Assembly: GCA_965206445.1 (NCBI GenBank)
Contig: CBDBJR010000001.1
Location: forward strand, 124,001 to 188,000
Length of the DNA: 64,000 nucleotides
Source: CBDBJR01 sp965206445
GTDB lineage: Bacteria > Pseudomonadota > Gammaproteobacteria > Arenicellales > Poriferihabitantaceae
Reading direction: 5' to 3'
The position numbers and the translations under genes are program-made. The notes under the pieces were generated by a model. It was not told the origin of the DNA. It ran no database searches and saw only the letters and a program-made list of their open reading frames with translations. Of this stretch, positions 24,672 to 33,474 are shown piece by piece (position 1 is the first letter of the stretch; every line of letters starts with the position of its first letter).

Positions 24672-27065
24672 TTAGGCGGCTTCGTAAAGGTGGGTGGTGA
24701 GTTCTTTGATGGCCTGGTCGTAGGCGGGTTTGCCGCCGAAGGCGCGGACGATCTCGGGCGCGGTACCGAGGCGTTTGATCGGGTCAAGGGTGATGATGGC
24801 GGGGTTTTCGAGGTCAAGCAGGCCGTCGTCGGCATATTTTTCCAGCAGGCTATCGAGGACGGCGCGGGCGAGGTCGCCATACCGGGTGAAGTAGTTGCGC
24901 TTGCGCACGTTCTCGGCGCGCTCCCGGCGGGTCAGCGGTTTCTGCTCGAAGGCGACGTGGCAAATGAGATCAAAGGGATCGAAGTCGGAGCCGACTTCAT
25001 CTTGCAGGGCGGCGAAGATGACGCCGCGGTTCTCCAATTCTTCGACGATGGCGCGCTTCTTTTCGGCGTCCCGCCATGAGGTGAGGAAAGAACCCAGCGA
25101 GGCGTAGCTCGTCCGGACGTTTTTGCGGGTGTAGTCGCGCAGGCTCTCGGTGATAATCCTGCCGTCACCGCCTATGTATTGGACGCGCTCCTTGATGATG
25201 GTTACCTCGACGCCGTTGACGATCACCTTGCGGCGTTTTGGCTTTTTGTCAGTGTCTTCGTCATCAATGGGGATGCCGAGGGTCTCCGGATCGGGAAATT
25301 CGATATAGTCGCCGGTGAGGTCGTCGATGACGGGGGTGTCATCGGTTTCCTCGTCGGTGTCGGAGAGATCGTCGTCCTTGCCGACTTCCTTCACGCGGAC
25401 GGGATCGCCGTCGAAATCCTTGTCGGCGAAGAGTGCGGTGACATTTCGGAAATCCATGATGGTGAAGTAGTGCTTCCTGAAGTCTTCATTGATGCGGGTG
25501 CCGCGACCGATGATCTGCTTGAACTCGGTCATGGAGACGATGTTTGCGTCCAGAACAATGAGCTTGCAGGTCTGGGCGTCGACACCGGTGGTCATGAGCT
25601 TTGAAGTGGTGGCGATAACCGGGTAGATCTCGGATGGGCTGATGAAGGCGTCGAGATGGCGTTTGCCTTCTTCGTTGTCTCCCGTAATCTGCATCACGTA
25701 TTTGCTGTTTGCGGAGACAAGGTCGGCGTTGGCGTTGGCTAGTTCCTTGCGCATATCTTCGGCGTGTTCGATATCGACACAGAAGACGATGGTCTTGGAG
25801 AAGCGGCCGCTGCCCTTGAGGAACTCGGTGATCTTTTGCGCGACGCGCTGACGGCGTTCTTCGATAACGATGCGTCTGTCGAAATCGGTGCGGTTGTAGA
25901 TGCGGTCTTCGACATCCTTGCCGTCCTTGTCCTTGAAGCCTTTCGGCGGGCGCCAGCCCTCAGGATCGATACCCAGAGTGACATTGAGGACCTCGTAGGG
26001 GGCGAGGAAGCCGTCGGCGATGCCCTGCTTGAGGGAATAGGTATAAAGCGGGTCGCCGAAATACTCGGAGCTGGAGACTTTTCTGGTTTCCTTGGGCGTG
26101 GCGGTAAGGCCGATGTGGGTGGCTCCGTTGAAGTATTCGAGGATTTCGCGCCACTTGCTGTCTTCGCTGGCGCTGCCCCGATGGCACTCATCGACGATGA
26201 CGAGATCGAAGAAGCTGGGGCTGAACTGCTTGTAGGCGTCGTTGTCGCTGTTATTGTTGCCGGAAAGGCCCTGGTAGAGCGCGAGGTAGATGTTGTAGGC
26301 GGTGTTGATCTGCCTGTGCTTGATGACGGTCATCGCGTCCTTGAAGTGGCGGAAGTCGCCCCGGACGGTCTGGTCTATGAGCACGGTGCGGTCGGCCAGA
26401 AACAGGATGCGCTTTTTCAGGCCACTCCGCCAAAGGCGGTAGATGATCTGAAAGGCGGCGTAGGTCTTGCCCGTGCCCGTCGCCATGACGAGGAGGTGGC
26501 GGTTGTGGCCTTCGTCTTTGGCGATGGTTTCGACTGTACGGTTGATGGCGATCTGCTGGTAATAGCGGGGGGAGCGACCTGATCCGTCAATGAAGTATTC
26601 TTGAACCACCACCGGTTCGGCAGCGTCTGTGATGCCGTTGTGCGCCTTGTATTTTTCCCAGAGGGTTTCCGGGCTCGGAAAAGCGCCCAGGGCGAGCTCG
26701 GTTTCGATGGTGCCTGAAGTGATTGTGCGATCGTGAAAATGGAAGCCGTCGCCATTGCTGCTGAAGACAAACAGAATATCCAGCGTCCTGGCGTAGCCGA
26801 GTGCCTGCTGCATGCCGGCGCCAACTGTGTGATTGTTGTCTTTCGCCTCAACGACCGCGATAGGGATGTTGGGCTTATAGTAGAGAATGTAGTCGGCGCG
26901 CTTCTGCGCTCCGCGTGTGTGGAGTTTCTTTCGAACGTAGATTCTGCCGTCAGTGAACCCAACTTCCTCGCGAATCTGGGTGTCTATATTCCATCCTGCC
27001 GCGACGATGTTGGGCGTGATGAACTTGGTGCAGATGTCGCGTTCGCTGAGATCCTTTTTGTTCAT
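24672..27065 (-). CDS. hsdR: Type I restriction endonuclease subunit HsdR (EcoEI-like)
   Basis: 797 aa. The N-terminal nuclease has Asp58, Glu73 and Lys75 (RADYILYY, VVEAK). The SF2 translocase has Walker A MATGTGKT (residues 194-201), DECH (292-295), GLTATP and a motif VI-like region QIIGRGTR. The size and order fit the shorter, EcoEI-type R subunit. It restricts unmodified DNA after ATP-driven translocation. The gene begins 4 nt inside the end of a chimeric hsdR/hsdM remnant (27062-27430), so it seems to have replaced or been joined onto an older type I locus. Confidence 0.94.
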   Translation of the reverse strand: MNKKDLSERDICTKFITPNIVAAGWNIDTQIREEVGFTDGRIYVRKKLHTRGAQKRADYILYYKPNIPIAVVEAKDNNHTVGAGMQQALGYARTLDILFVFSSNGDGFHFHDRTITSGTIETELALGAFPSPETLWEKYKAHNGITDAAEPVVVQEYFIDGSGRSPRYYQQIAINRTVETIAKDEGHNRHLLVMATGTGKTYAAFQIIYRLWRSGLKKRILFLADRTVLIDQTVRGDFRHFKDAMTVIKHRQINTAYNIYLALYQGLSGNNNSDNDAYKQFSPSFFDLVIVDECHRGSASEDSKWREILEYFNGATHIGLTATPKETRKVSSSEYFGDPLYTYSLKQGIADGFLAPYEVLNVTLGIDPEGWRPPKGFKDKDGKDVEDRIYNRTDFDRRIVIEERRQRVAQKITEFLKGSGRFSKTIVFCVDIEHAEDMRKELANANADLVSANSKYVMQITGDNEEGKRHLDAFISPSEIYPVIATTSKLMTTGVDAQTCKLIVLDANIVSMTEFKQIIGRGTRINEDFRKHYFTIMDFRNVTALFADKDFDGDPVRVKEVGKDDDLSDTDEETDDTPVIDDLTGDYIEFPDPETLGIPIDDEDTDKKPKRRKVIVNGVEVTIIKERVQYIGGDGRIITESLRDYTRKNVRTSYASLGSFLTSWRDAEKKRAIVEELENRGVIFAALQDEVGSDFDPFDLICHVAFEQKPLTRRERAENVRKRNYFTRYGDLARAVLDSLLEKYADDGLLDLENPAIITLDPIKRLGTAPEIVRAFGGKPAYDQAIKELTTHLYEAA

Positions 27066-27430
27066 GCGGCTGTCCTGAGAACCGGTTTGTCGTCTTCTTT
27101 CCAGTCGATGAGGGTGTCGGCGATGGAATACTTGTGCAGGCAGCTTTGTTCGTTCTCACAGCCAACGGTCTTGAAGCGGCCCTTGCCGTAGGCGGTCTTG
27201 TCCACCGGGGTGCTGGTGAAGCCGAGAAAGGTCATATTCGGCAGACCGGCCATCAAGAAGTTGCCGAGGTTGCCGCCGGTGGTGCAGTAGGCTTCATCGA
27301 TAAGGATATAGATGCTTGAACGTAAATTGAGATTCGCTGGCATGTCGCGGAACTTGTGGGTCATCGTCACGATGATGCCTTGGTAGTCATCTTTCAGTAG
27401 CTGGTTGATCCGGGTGATGCTGCTGGCGCA
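27062..27430 (-). pseudogene. Remnant of a second type I system (HsdR helicase part fused to HsdM tail)
   Basis: Reads INQLLKDDYQGIIVTMTHKF, then LIDEAYCTTGGNLGNFLMAGLP and KTAYGKGRFKTVGCENE, an internal piece of the long-type HsdR helicase. The family DEAH box is DEAY here, so the ATPase would be dead. After LHKYSIADT the sequence changes to LIDWKEDD, which matches the HsdM remnant at about 32290 (IADTLIEWKEAE) at DNA level. So two genes of one lost system were joined at a short shared sequence. The open frame extends to 27520 but has no similarity before about 27430. Confidence 0.75.
27105..27125. repeat. 21 bp direct repeat, left copy
   Basis: Identical over 21 bp to 32288-32308, same orientation, starting TCGATGAGGGTG. 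The two copies are about 5.2 kb apart and bracket hamA-hamB and the DUF2326 remnant. Both lie in sequence derived from the 3' end of an hsdM gene. Confidence 0.85.
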
Positions 27431-27664
27431 GAACGAAGTGTTATGGAGAAATGATGCAGAATAAAATGGTACCAACCATAACTTATTCATTTTACATTCC
27501 TCTCCTTGTCTTTCGACCACAATCGACTTGAAGTGTACTGAGTTTCATTGAGATCAGATTCGTTGTTTTCTTTGGATAGAGAATTCTGAAGCTGCCAAAG
27601 GACAGAGAAAACACCGTCCGAGAATAGGGTTGGTTTCATGGAGCGTGCTGACTGGGAGACTGAT

Positions 27665-27928
27665 TCACACGTAGACGCGAAGACATGAAGTCTTGAGGGT
27701 TGTTGACGATACGATTGTAGTCTTCCCTAAAGGTTGTGTCTCCGAAGCTGATGAGCCTGCCGACCCAGTTACTTGCGCCGTTTCGGCATCGACCTTCAGA
27801 GCGCTGACCACCTTCCTCCCGTCAACACCATCGAATAGATGGCTATCATAAACAAGGAAACGAGGGGCGATCCCACGATTCGCACAAAGCCGCATGACTA
27901 TCATGTCGAAGCCGGGTTCATCGTTCAT
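27665..27928 (-). pseudogene. DUF2326-type protein remnant
   Basis: Starts MNDEPGFDMIVMRLCANRG, then RFLVYDSHLFDGVDGRKVV, the C-terminal signature of DUF2326 proteins found in defence-linked ABC-ATPase systems. After AQV the frame no longer matches the family. In another frame the same DNA reads VGRLISFGDTTFREDYNRI and NNPQDFMSSRLRV (about 27655-27760), so two broken genes seem joined. The ATG overlaps the hamB stop by 11 nt. From 27521 to 27664 I see nothing. Confidence 0.55.
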
Positions 27929-30900
27929 CGCCGGCGATGATCTTCCACACTTGTCTGTAGTCGCCTCCGGACAGCTGAGCATTTTCTGGGCGGGCGCGGT
28001 TCCAGGTCTCAATATCTGCGTCAGCAAGAAATTGGCGAGCCTTCTGGATTCCCGCTCCGCCTTCGCCTGCTGGTGCATTCTGCTGATAGTGCTTGCCCAT
28101 GCGCTCTGCGATGGACCGCGGAACACCGTTCATGCGCATGAGCACACCTTCTTCAGTTTTTACCCCGTGATAGATCATCGCGGGCAGGAGATCGATCGAC
28201 CGCTTCTGTTCAGGTGAGAGTGTCTCGAAATTAATCCCAGACAATCGGCTCAGCGCCGAAAGACCCCATGTGCCGTTGTTGACGAGATTTCGGTAGATGG
28301 CGCGGCACGCCTTGGTGATTGCATTGGTGACATCTCCATTGGCCTGGAAATACGTGGTCGCAATTTCCTGAATACTCCTTCCCTCCACCCATGCTTTGGT
28401 GATCTGCGCAAGCCGGCGATTGTCAGTGCCAGGTGTCGTGAGCTCACCCAAATTACGTGCAAGCTGGGGGATGCGGAGCATGATCCCATAGAAATCGGCC
28501 ATGCCATCGGTGTTGCCAAAAAGTCTCTCACCGGAAAAATCCTCCACCGTAACATCGCGTTCCAAGGACTGGAGGCCATGCAGGGCATTGCCGACACCCT
28601 CGAACGAGAAGCCCGTCATGTCCGCCATGGCCACCCGACCGGGATTCTCCGAGATTTTCCGGGCGTACTGCTTGGTTGCTTCGAGCAGCTTTTGTGCGCG
28701 TGCACGACCAGCCGGATCTTCTTGCAGGACTCGGTAACCGTAAGTGTTGCGCAAAGACAGCTCCGCGCTTGATAGCACTTGCTCCAGATTGCCGATCTCA
28801 TGGACCAGATGGTTCACGTAGCAGCGGAAATCCTCCCACTGCTCGTTTTGAATTACGGCTGCGAGTTCATCGGGAGATTCCGCGGCATCTAACTCGGCCA
28901 CGACCGTAACCAAGCGAGAGACCAACTCGCCCGTGGCTTTTTTCACATATTCAACGATGTCGGCTGGACGGTTGGCTTCGGCGATGCCGACGACGCCCAC
29001 GCTGTCTTGGTTCATCCGCCCGGCACGTCCTGCGAGGTTCCAGAACTCTCTCGGGTGCATCTCGACGTTGTATGGATACAGGTTGGTTGCCAAGAACACC
29101 GAGGACACCGGGAAGTTGATGCCCTGCGCAATCGTGGTCGTGGCGCATAACACGCGAAGGTCGCCCTCCTCCGCAAGCCACTCGACAAGCGTTCTCACCT
29201 CATCGGAAAGGGCTGCGTGATGTACCGCCACGCCGCGTGCAAGCATGCCGATCAATTCGAACTCGGGACTGATTTCGGACGCCAAAAACTTCTGCACAAG
29301 TTTAATCCGATAGGATGGCCCATCACTCTCAGGCAGCTTCTTCGCCGCTTCACGCGCCATCGACCACACCGCTGAGATTTTTCCCCCCACGGCGATACTC
29401 GTGCCGCGCGCCGAGAAAACGGTCGCCATTGCGGCTGCCTGGAGAGCGAATCCCTGCTGCTCTCCATTAGCCTTGATCAACTTGGATTTCGCCACATCGA
29501 GCGGCTTGACTCCGCCCACCGGATGCTGCCCCGCCAGATGGATTGTTCCCGGCGTGGTAACCAGCGTTTGATACCGCAGCTTCCATCCGGCTCTCTGGCT
29601 GGTATCGGCTTCGGCTCGGAACATTCCCACGATGCGTTCGTTGGGCTTCCAAACGCTGGTGCCGATACTGATCGAGCGGCCGCCCGTTGCGTCGTTGGCG
29701 AGCCATCGCGCCAGCGCATCCGCCCGCTCCACGAATGGCATCAAGAGGAGGAAATTCGCTCGCGTGCTCTCCTGCTTGACGGTGGCCAGCAGCAGTTCGA
29801 TGCGCATTCCACGCTGTTCGCTTTCCATATTGTGGGCCTCATCCAACACAAGTAATGCGAGCGGACGTGGCACCTTCTTGTTACGGATCACCAACTGGAG
29901 TTTCTCCGGTGTCGCCACCAACACATCAAAGCTGCGAGCGTCATCTTGCCTCGAGGCGGAGAGCATTTCATCTTCAATGGCGTCAATTTCCACCGCACCA
30001 GTCAGTTGCTCCACGCGGATGCCGACAGGAGTGAAATCCCGGCGCAGGCGTCGGGTGATCTGCGCGCTGAGGGCGCGGGTCGGTACCACATAGGCCACCC
30101 AGCCACCATCTTCGGCGAACTGGTTCAGCGCCTGCAGAATTCGGAACTGGGCCAGCAACGTCTTGCCGCCCGAGGTTGGCAGGTCGACAACCACAGCGGT
30201 CGCCGCCTGATCGAGCAGTCCCTGCTCCTGCAATGCGGCTCGTTGCGGTGGGAGCAGCTCAAACATCGCCTGCTTCTTTGTTGTGGACCCAACGAAGCGT
30301 GTGACCCGTGAATTGATCCCGTGGGCGACCCACCAGAGGGAACCGGCGACCATCTGCCGGGAAGTGGCATGCAGCCAGCGCATGAGCACCTCGAGTTGGG
30401 CATCACCTCCGGCTGCGGCGGCATCCGTTGCCGCTTCGAAATGCTTGTCGAGCTGGGCATTGATGCCCCCTGGTTCGCCTTGAAGGACGTATTTGGCGAG
30501 TAGCTCGGTGGCCTTGGCCCAATTGTAGAAGGTGATCAGCCGTAACGCCATTGCCCGGTCCTGCATGTTGGAACCGCTATCGAGCGATGTTTGCTCGAAC
30601 TGCCGCTGGTCTTCACGCAATCCGGCTATCGTCTCATGAATACGGTCGAGGTCGTCCCAGCCTTTCTTTCGGAAGAGTCTCACCCAGCAATCGAACAAGC
30701 GATACAGCAGGCGATAATGCCAAGGTTGATCTGCCACAGAAGGTTCCGCGATGGATTCCGGGTTCTCCGTAAACCAACGCCGGATATCGGACCAGCGGTC
30801 ACCGCAATACGCTAACCCCGCCAGATGAAGAACGTGAAAAATGCGCTCTTCGACTGGTTCAGGGACAGAAAACAGCCGGCGTAACTCAAACGTCCGCCAG

Positions 30901-31184
30901 GCGCCTGCGACGCACTGCTTGCGCAGGCCGTCCTCGGCAAGCGAAAGATTCAGGAAGGCAGGCAGACCTTCAATCGCGGCCATCTCGTAGGCGAGAGCGA
31001 GACGGCGGAGAAGATCCTGGTCGCTCGCCCGCTCTTCATAGGACAGGCGCATTTGCCCCCCAACCGCCTTCGCGACAAGGCGCGCATTGGCGACCTCGAG
31101 CCCGTGATCCCGTTCTTCGACACCGATGGCGAGCACGGCCCAGTGGTCGTCCACGGAATCGATGGTTTTCTTGTTCAGACTCAT
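27918..31184 (-). CDS. hamB: Hachiman-type helicase HamB
   Basis: 1088 aa from ATG 31184, preceded by a perfect AAGGAGGT 8 nt upstream; the open frame upstream runs antisense through hamA and is rejected. SF2 (Ski2-like) helicase: P-loop LPTSGGKT (residues 335-342), DEAH (448-451), CATTTIAQGINFPV and motif VI LAGRAGRMNQD. A helical N-terminal domain of about 300 residues comes first, as in HamB. In Hachiman the helicase senses damaged or phage DNA and releases the HamA nuclease. The ATGA overlap with hamA means the two are co-translated. Confidence 0.82.
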   Translation of the reverse strand: MSLNKKTIDSVDDHWAVLAIGVEERDHGLEVANARLVAKAVGGQMRLSYEERASDQDLLRRLALAYEMAAIEGLPAFLNLSLAEDGLRKQCVAGAWRTFELRRLFSVPEPVEERIFHVLHLAGLAYCGDRWSDIRRWFTENPESIAEPSVADQPWHYRLLYRLFDCWVRLFRKKGWDDLDRIHETIAGLREDQRQFEQTSLDSGSNMQDRAMALRLITFYNWAKATELLAKYVLQGEPGGINAQLDKHFEAATDAAAAGGDAQLEVLMRWLHATSRQMVAGSLWWVAHGINSRVTRFVGSTTKKQAMFELLPPQRAALQEQGLLDQAATAVVVDLPTSGGKTLLAQFRILQALNQFAEDGGWVAYVVPTRALSAQITRRLRRDFTPVGIRVEQLTGAVEIDAIEDEMLSASRQDDARSFDVLVATPEKLQLVIRNKKVPRPLALLVLDEAHNMESEQRGMRIELLLATVKQESTRANFLLLMPFVERADALARWLANDATGGRSISIGTSVWKPNERIVGMFRAEADTSQRAGWKLRYQTLVTTPGTIHLAGQHPVGGVKPLDVAKSKLIKANGEQQGFALQAAAMATVFSARGTSIAVGGKISAVWSMAREAAKKLPESDGPSYRIKLVQKFLASEISPEFELIGMLARGVAVHHAALSDEVRTLVEWLAEEGDLRVLCATTTIAQGINFPVSSVFLATNLYPYNVEMHPREFWNLAGRAGRMNQDSVGVVGIAEANRPADIVEYVKKATGELVSRLVTVVAELDAAESPDELAAVIQNEQWEDFRCYVNHLVHEIGNLEQVLSSAELSLRNTYGYRVLQEDPAGRARAQKLLEATKQYARKISENPGRVAMADMTGFSFEGVGNALHGLQSLERDVTVEDFSGERLFGNTDGMADFYGIMLRIPQLARNLGELTTPGTDNRRLAQITKAWVEGRSIQEIATTYFQANGDVTNAITKACRAIYRNLVNNGTWGLSALSRLSGINFETLSPEQKRSIDLLPAMIYHGVKTEEGVLMRMNGVPRSIAERMGKHYQQNAPAGEGGAGIQKARQFLADADIETWNRARPENAQLSGGDYRQVWKIIAGDER

Positions 31185-31972
31185 CGGGTACCTCCTTGCC
31201 GACGGACGGCCACGACCTGAGTGCCCAATGTGGCGATACTGCCTTGCGGGAGATAAATGCCCAGCAGCTCGATCACGGTGGCGCCAGGACAGTTGCGCCC
31301 CAGAGCCGCTACGCACGCCTTGAGGTCGTTCTTATGCGGGGCCACATCGCGAACCAGAAGACCGAAAATTCGCACTTCGCAGGGATCGCGAAGATACACG
31401 CCCGCAGCAGATTTGTAGCGTTTCAGCCAAGTGCTCTGCTCGGCGCGGTGACCAAGATACTTGATCAGATCATCCCGAATGATCTTGCGGTCCCGAAGAT
31501 CTTCCAACTGTTGTTTGAGTCCGTGGCGGCCATAGACGACACTTGGAGGATAAGTTCTCTCCGTAGATGTCTTTACTTCGCCAAACGCGAAGCGCTCTAT
31601 CTGACCGTCGCGCTGAAAGCCAACCAAGTCCGCGCCCGGAAGACTAGAACCGCGCTTGCGCTTATCCCGGCCATCGGGCCATGGGAAATGGCAGTCCTTG
31701 TTTTCCGTGAGGTAACACTCTGCCAACGCTTCGCCCACGCGCCAATCTTCCAGATCGCGCGCATTGTTCAGAAGCGCATCAAGATTCTCCTGCGCAAAAT
31801 TGGTATCCGCCACACTGCCAAGGAGGTTGGCGATCTCGTCATTGCCCGCATCGTCAAACACCACCGCAGAAACGGGCCCCGATAATGCTGCATCAAGGTC
31901 GTCCGCAGACACGCCCAAACCCGTACCCGTAACCGGGTGTGTTCCCATCGTGTAGTGTTCCGTGACGCGCAT
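31181..31972 (-). CDS. hamA: Hachiman-type nuclease HamA (DUF1837)
   Basis: 263 aa. The DUF1837 core is LPGADLVGF (residues 111-119) followed by FGEVKTS (130-136). Asp115, Glu132 and Lys134 make the PD-(D/E)xK-like site, and GEALAECYL upstream supplies a likely extra acidic residue. In Hachiman, and in the related AbpA of AbpAB, this is the DNA-degrading effector held in check by the helicase. It is the first gene of the pair, with GGAAAG 9 nt upstream of the start. I prefer Hachiman to AbpAB because the partner helicase is long, but motif reading alone cannot separate them firmly. Confidence 0.8.
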   Translation of the reverse strand: MRVTEHYTMGTHPVTGTGLGVSADDLDAALSGPVSAVVFDDAGNDEIANLLGSVADTNFAQENLDALLNNARDLEDWRVGEALAECYLTENKDCHFPWPDGRDKRKRGSSLPGADLVGFQRDGQIERFAFGEVKTSTERTYPPSVVYGRHGLKQQLEDLRDRKIIRDDLIKYLGHRAEQSTWLKRYKSAAGVYLRDPCEVRIFGLLVRDVAPHKNDLKACVAALGRNCPGATVIELLGIYLPQGSIATLGTQVVAVRRQGGTR

Positions 31973-32180
31973 GGTTTCTACTTTCCAGAAATTAGTCTGG
32001 AATGCAATGCTCGGTATAATCTATTCCCTGATAAGCAATTACGCGGCGTCATACCTTGCCCTCCTGTTTTATGGCGGCAAGGAGTTCGGGGCTGTCGGCA
32101 GTGAGGCAGAGAAGGCAGTTGCAAATGGGGTCGCTGGGTACGTTGAGGGTGACATAAGAAATAGGCATTTGCGTGCGAAG

Positions 32181-32886
32181 TTTCGGCGTCACTGGTGTGG
32201 ATGTGGCGGCTGGGGGAGATATTGTAGTCATTTTTCACAAGTTCGGCATGATCAACGATGCGACTGAGTTTTTCCGCTTCCTTCCACTCGATGAGGGTGT
32301 CGGCGATGCGCTGGATGCCTTCGTCCAGGATGAAGTTCATTGGGGTCGCCTTTTTCGAAGACCTGGCTGGCGTTAACGAGGAAGACCTTGCCCTGTCTGG
32401 TCTTGGCTTGATCTTGTTGAGGAAGAGAACGATGCCCGGAGCGGTGGTGCTGTAGAAGAGGTTTTCGGACAGGTAGAGGACGCTCTCGATAAAGTCGTGG
32501 TCAACGAACCACTGACGGACGGTTTTTTCCTTGTTGGTGCCGGCATTACCCGATCCGCAGGAGGCGGCACCGGTATCGAGAACGACGGCGGCGCGACCGG
32601 TGGCGTTGAAGCTGGCGTGCATGTGCTGGACCCAGCCCCAGTCGGCGGAGGATTTACCGGGGAAGCCGGCCCCGGCGGGGAAACGATCGAGTTCGTCGTT
32701 GTCGGCTTCGGTTTGGATAATCCGCAATTTCTCGCGCTCTTCGCCGTCGTCCTGGCACAGCCAGTCAGGATTCTTCGCAATCCATTCTTGCAAACCAAAA
32801 CACTCGCGCGCGCCGATTTCCCTAGAGGTTGCGGGCGGCATTTTTGTCATTTCCTTGTCGTTTCGGTTGACAGCGTACAGTCCCAT
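32181..32886 (-). pseudogene. Chimeric remnant: unknown N-terminus joined to HsdM C-terminal part
   Basis: Begins with a good AAGGAG and ATG 32886 and reads MGLYAVNRNDKEMTKMPPA, then LQEWIAKNPDWLC, the start seen in PD-(D/E)xK-like DUF4268/DUF91 neighbours of restriction loci. From about 32703 it becomes HsdM: KSSADWGWVQHMHASFNATG, AAVVLDTGA, IADTLIEWKEAEKLSRI and DYNISPSRHIHTSDAE. Between 32340 and 32395 the HsdM sequence (KVFLVNASQVFEKGDPN) continues in another frame, so two compensating frameshifts are present. It has no SAM-binding motif and cannot be active. Downstream, 31978-32180 holds further out-of-frame coding-like debris. Confidence 0.75.
32288..32308. repeat. 21 bp direct repeat, right copy
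   Basis: Identical to 27105-27125; see the left copy. Recombination between the two would remove hamA-hamB and leave one hsdM-derived scar. Confidence 0.85.
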
Positions 32887-33018
32887 CGGTGTTTTCTCCT
32901 TGGTCGTACTCTCCGCACAGGCGGACATATTGGAAAGCAAACAGAATATCACGGTTGGTTTGCCCATCAAAGCGCGCGCCGAGATAACCCACCTCACAAA
33001 CAACGCACTTGTTTACGC

Positions 33019-33474
33019 TTATTCTACCGCCTGAATCAACGGCTCAACCACATCCCTGATATGCTGCGGCGCAGCGATGCTGGTGTGCGTTTTGGCGCGG
33101 GTGAATACGCAGACAAATTCGCCGGTAAAGCACCGGTTTGCATCCTGAAAACCGGTCACCCGGAAGCGGATGGAGCGGTTGCCGATGCGTAGCGGCTGTA
33201 CCTCGCATTGCAGCAGGTGGCGCGGGGTGACCGGTGCGCGGAAGTCGATGCTCATGTGCACAAACGGGGTGCCGATGCCGGTGTCTAGTTCCATCTGGTA
33301 CCAGCCGTGGCCGAGTTGCCGCTGCCACCAGTTGTCGATCGCGTCCAATGCAAACCAGGCTATGCGGCCGGTGAACGCAATCGCCGCCGGGTCGCAGTCG
33401 GCCCAGCCGACGCGGATGGTATGGATGAACGGCGATGGCGCCGTGGCGGGCGCCGGCTCAGTAGGTCTCGACAT
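33019..33474 (-). CDS. Acyl-CoA thioesterase, 4-hydroxybenzoyl-CoA thioesterase type
   Basis: 151 aa from ATG 33474, overlapping the boxA 3' end by 17 nt. Hot-dog fold: HTIRVGWADCDPAAIAFTGRIAWFALDAIDNWW carries the conserved Asp of this thioesterase class. It is the last gene of the box operon. It probably hydrolyses benzoyl-CoA or a dead-end CoA ester to free trapped coenzyme A. This is inferred from position; many box clusters carry one. Downstream lies only the edge of the defence island. Confidence 0.85.
   Translation of the reverse strand: MSRPTEPAPATAPSPFIHTIRVGWADCDPAAIAFTGRIAWFALDAIDNWWQRQLGHGWYQMELDTGIGTPFVHMSIDFRAPVTPRHLLQCEVQPLRIGNRSIRFRVTGFQDANRCFTGEFVCVFTRAKTHTSIAAPQHIRDVVEPLIQAVE

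Noticed and set aside
31185..31316. Upstream extension of hamB
   Set aside because: It overlaps hamA out of frame, and a perfect ribosome site precedes ATG 31184.
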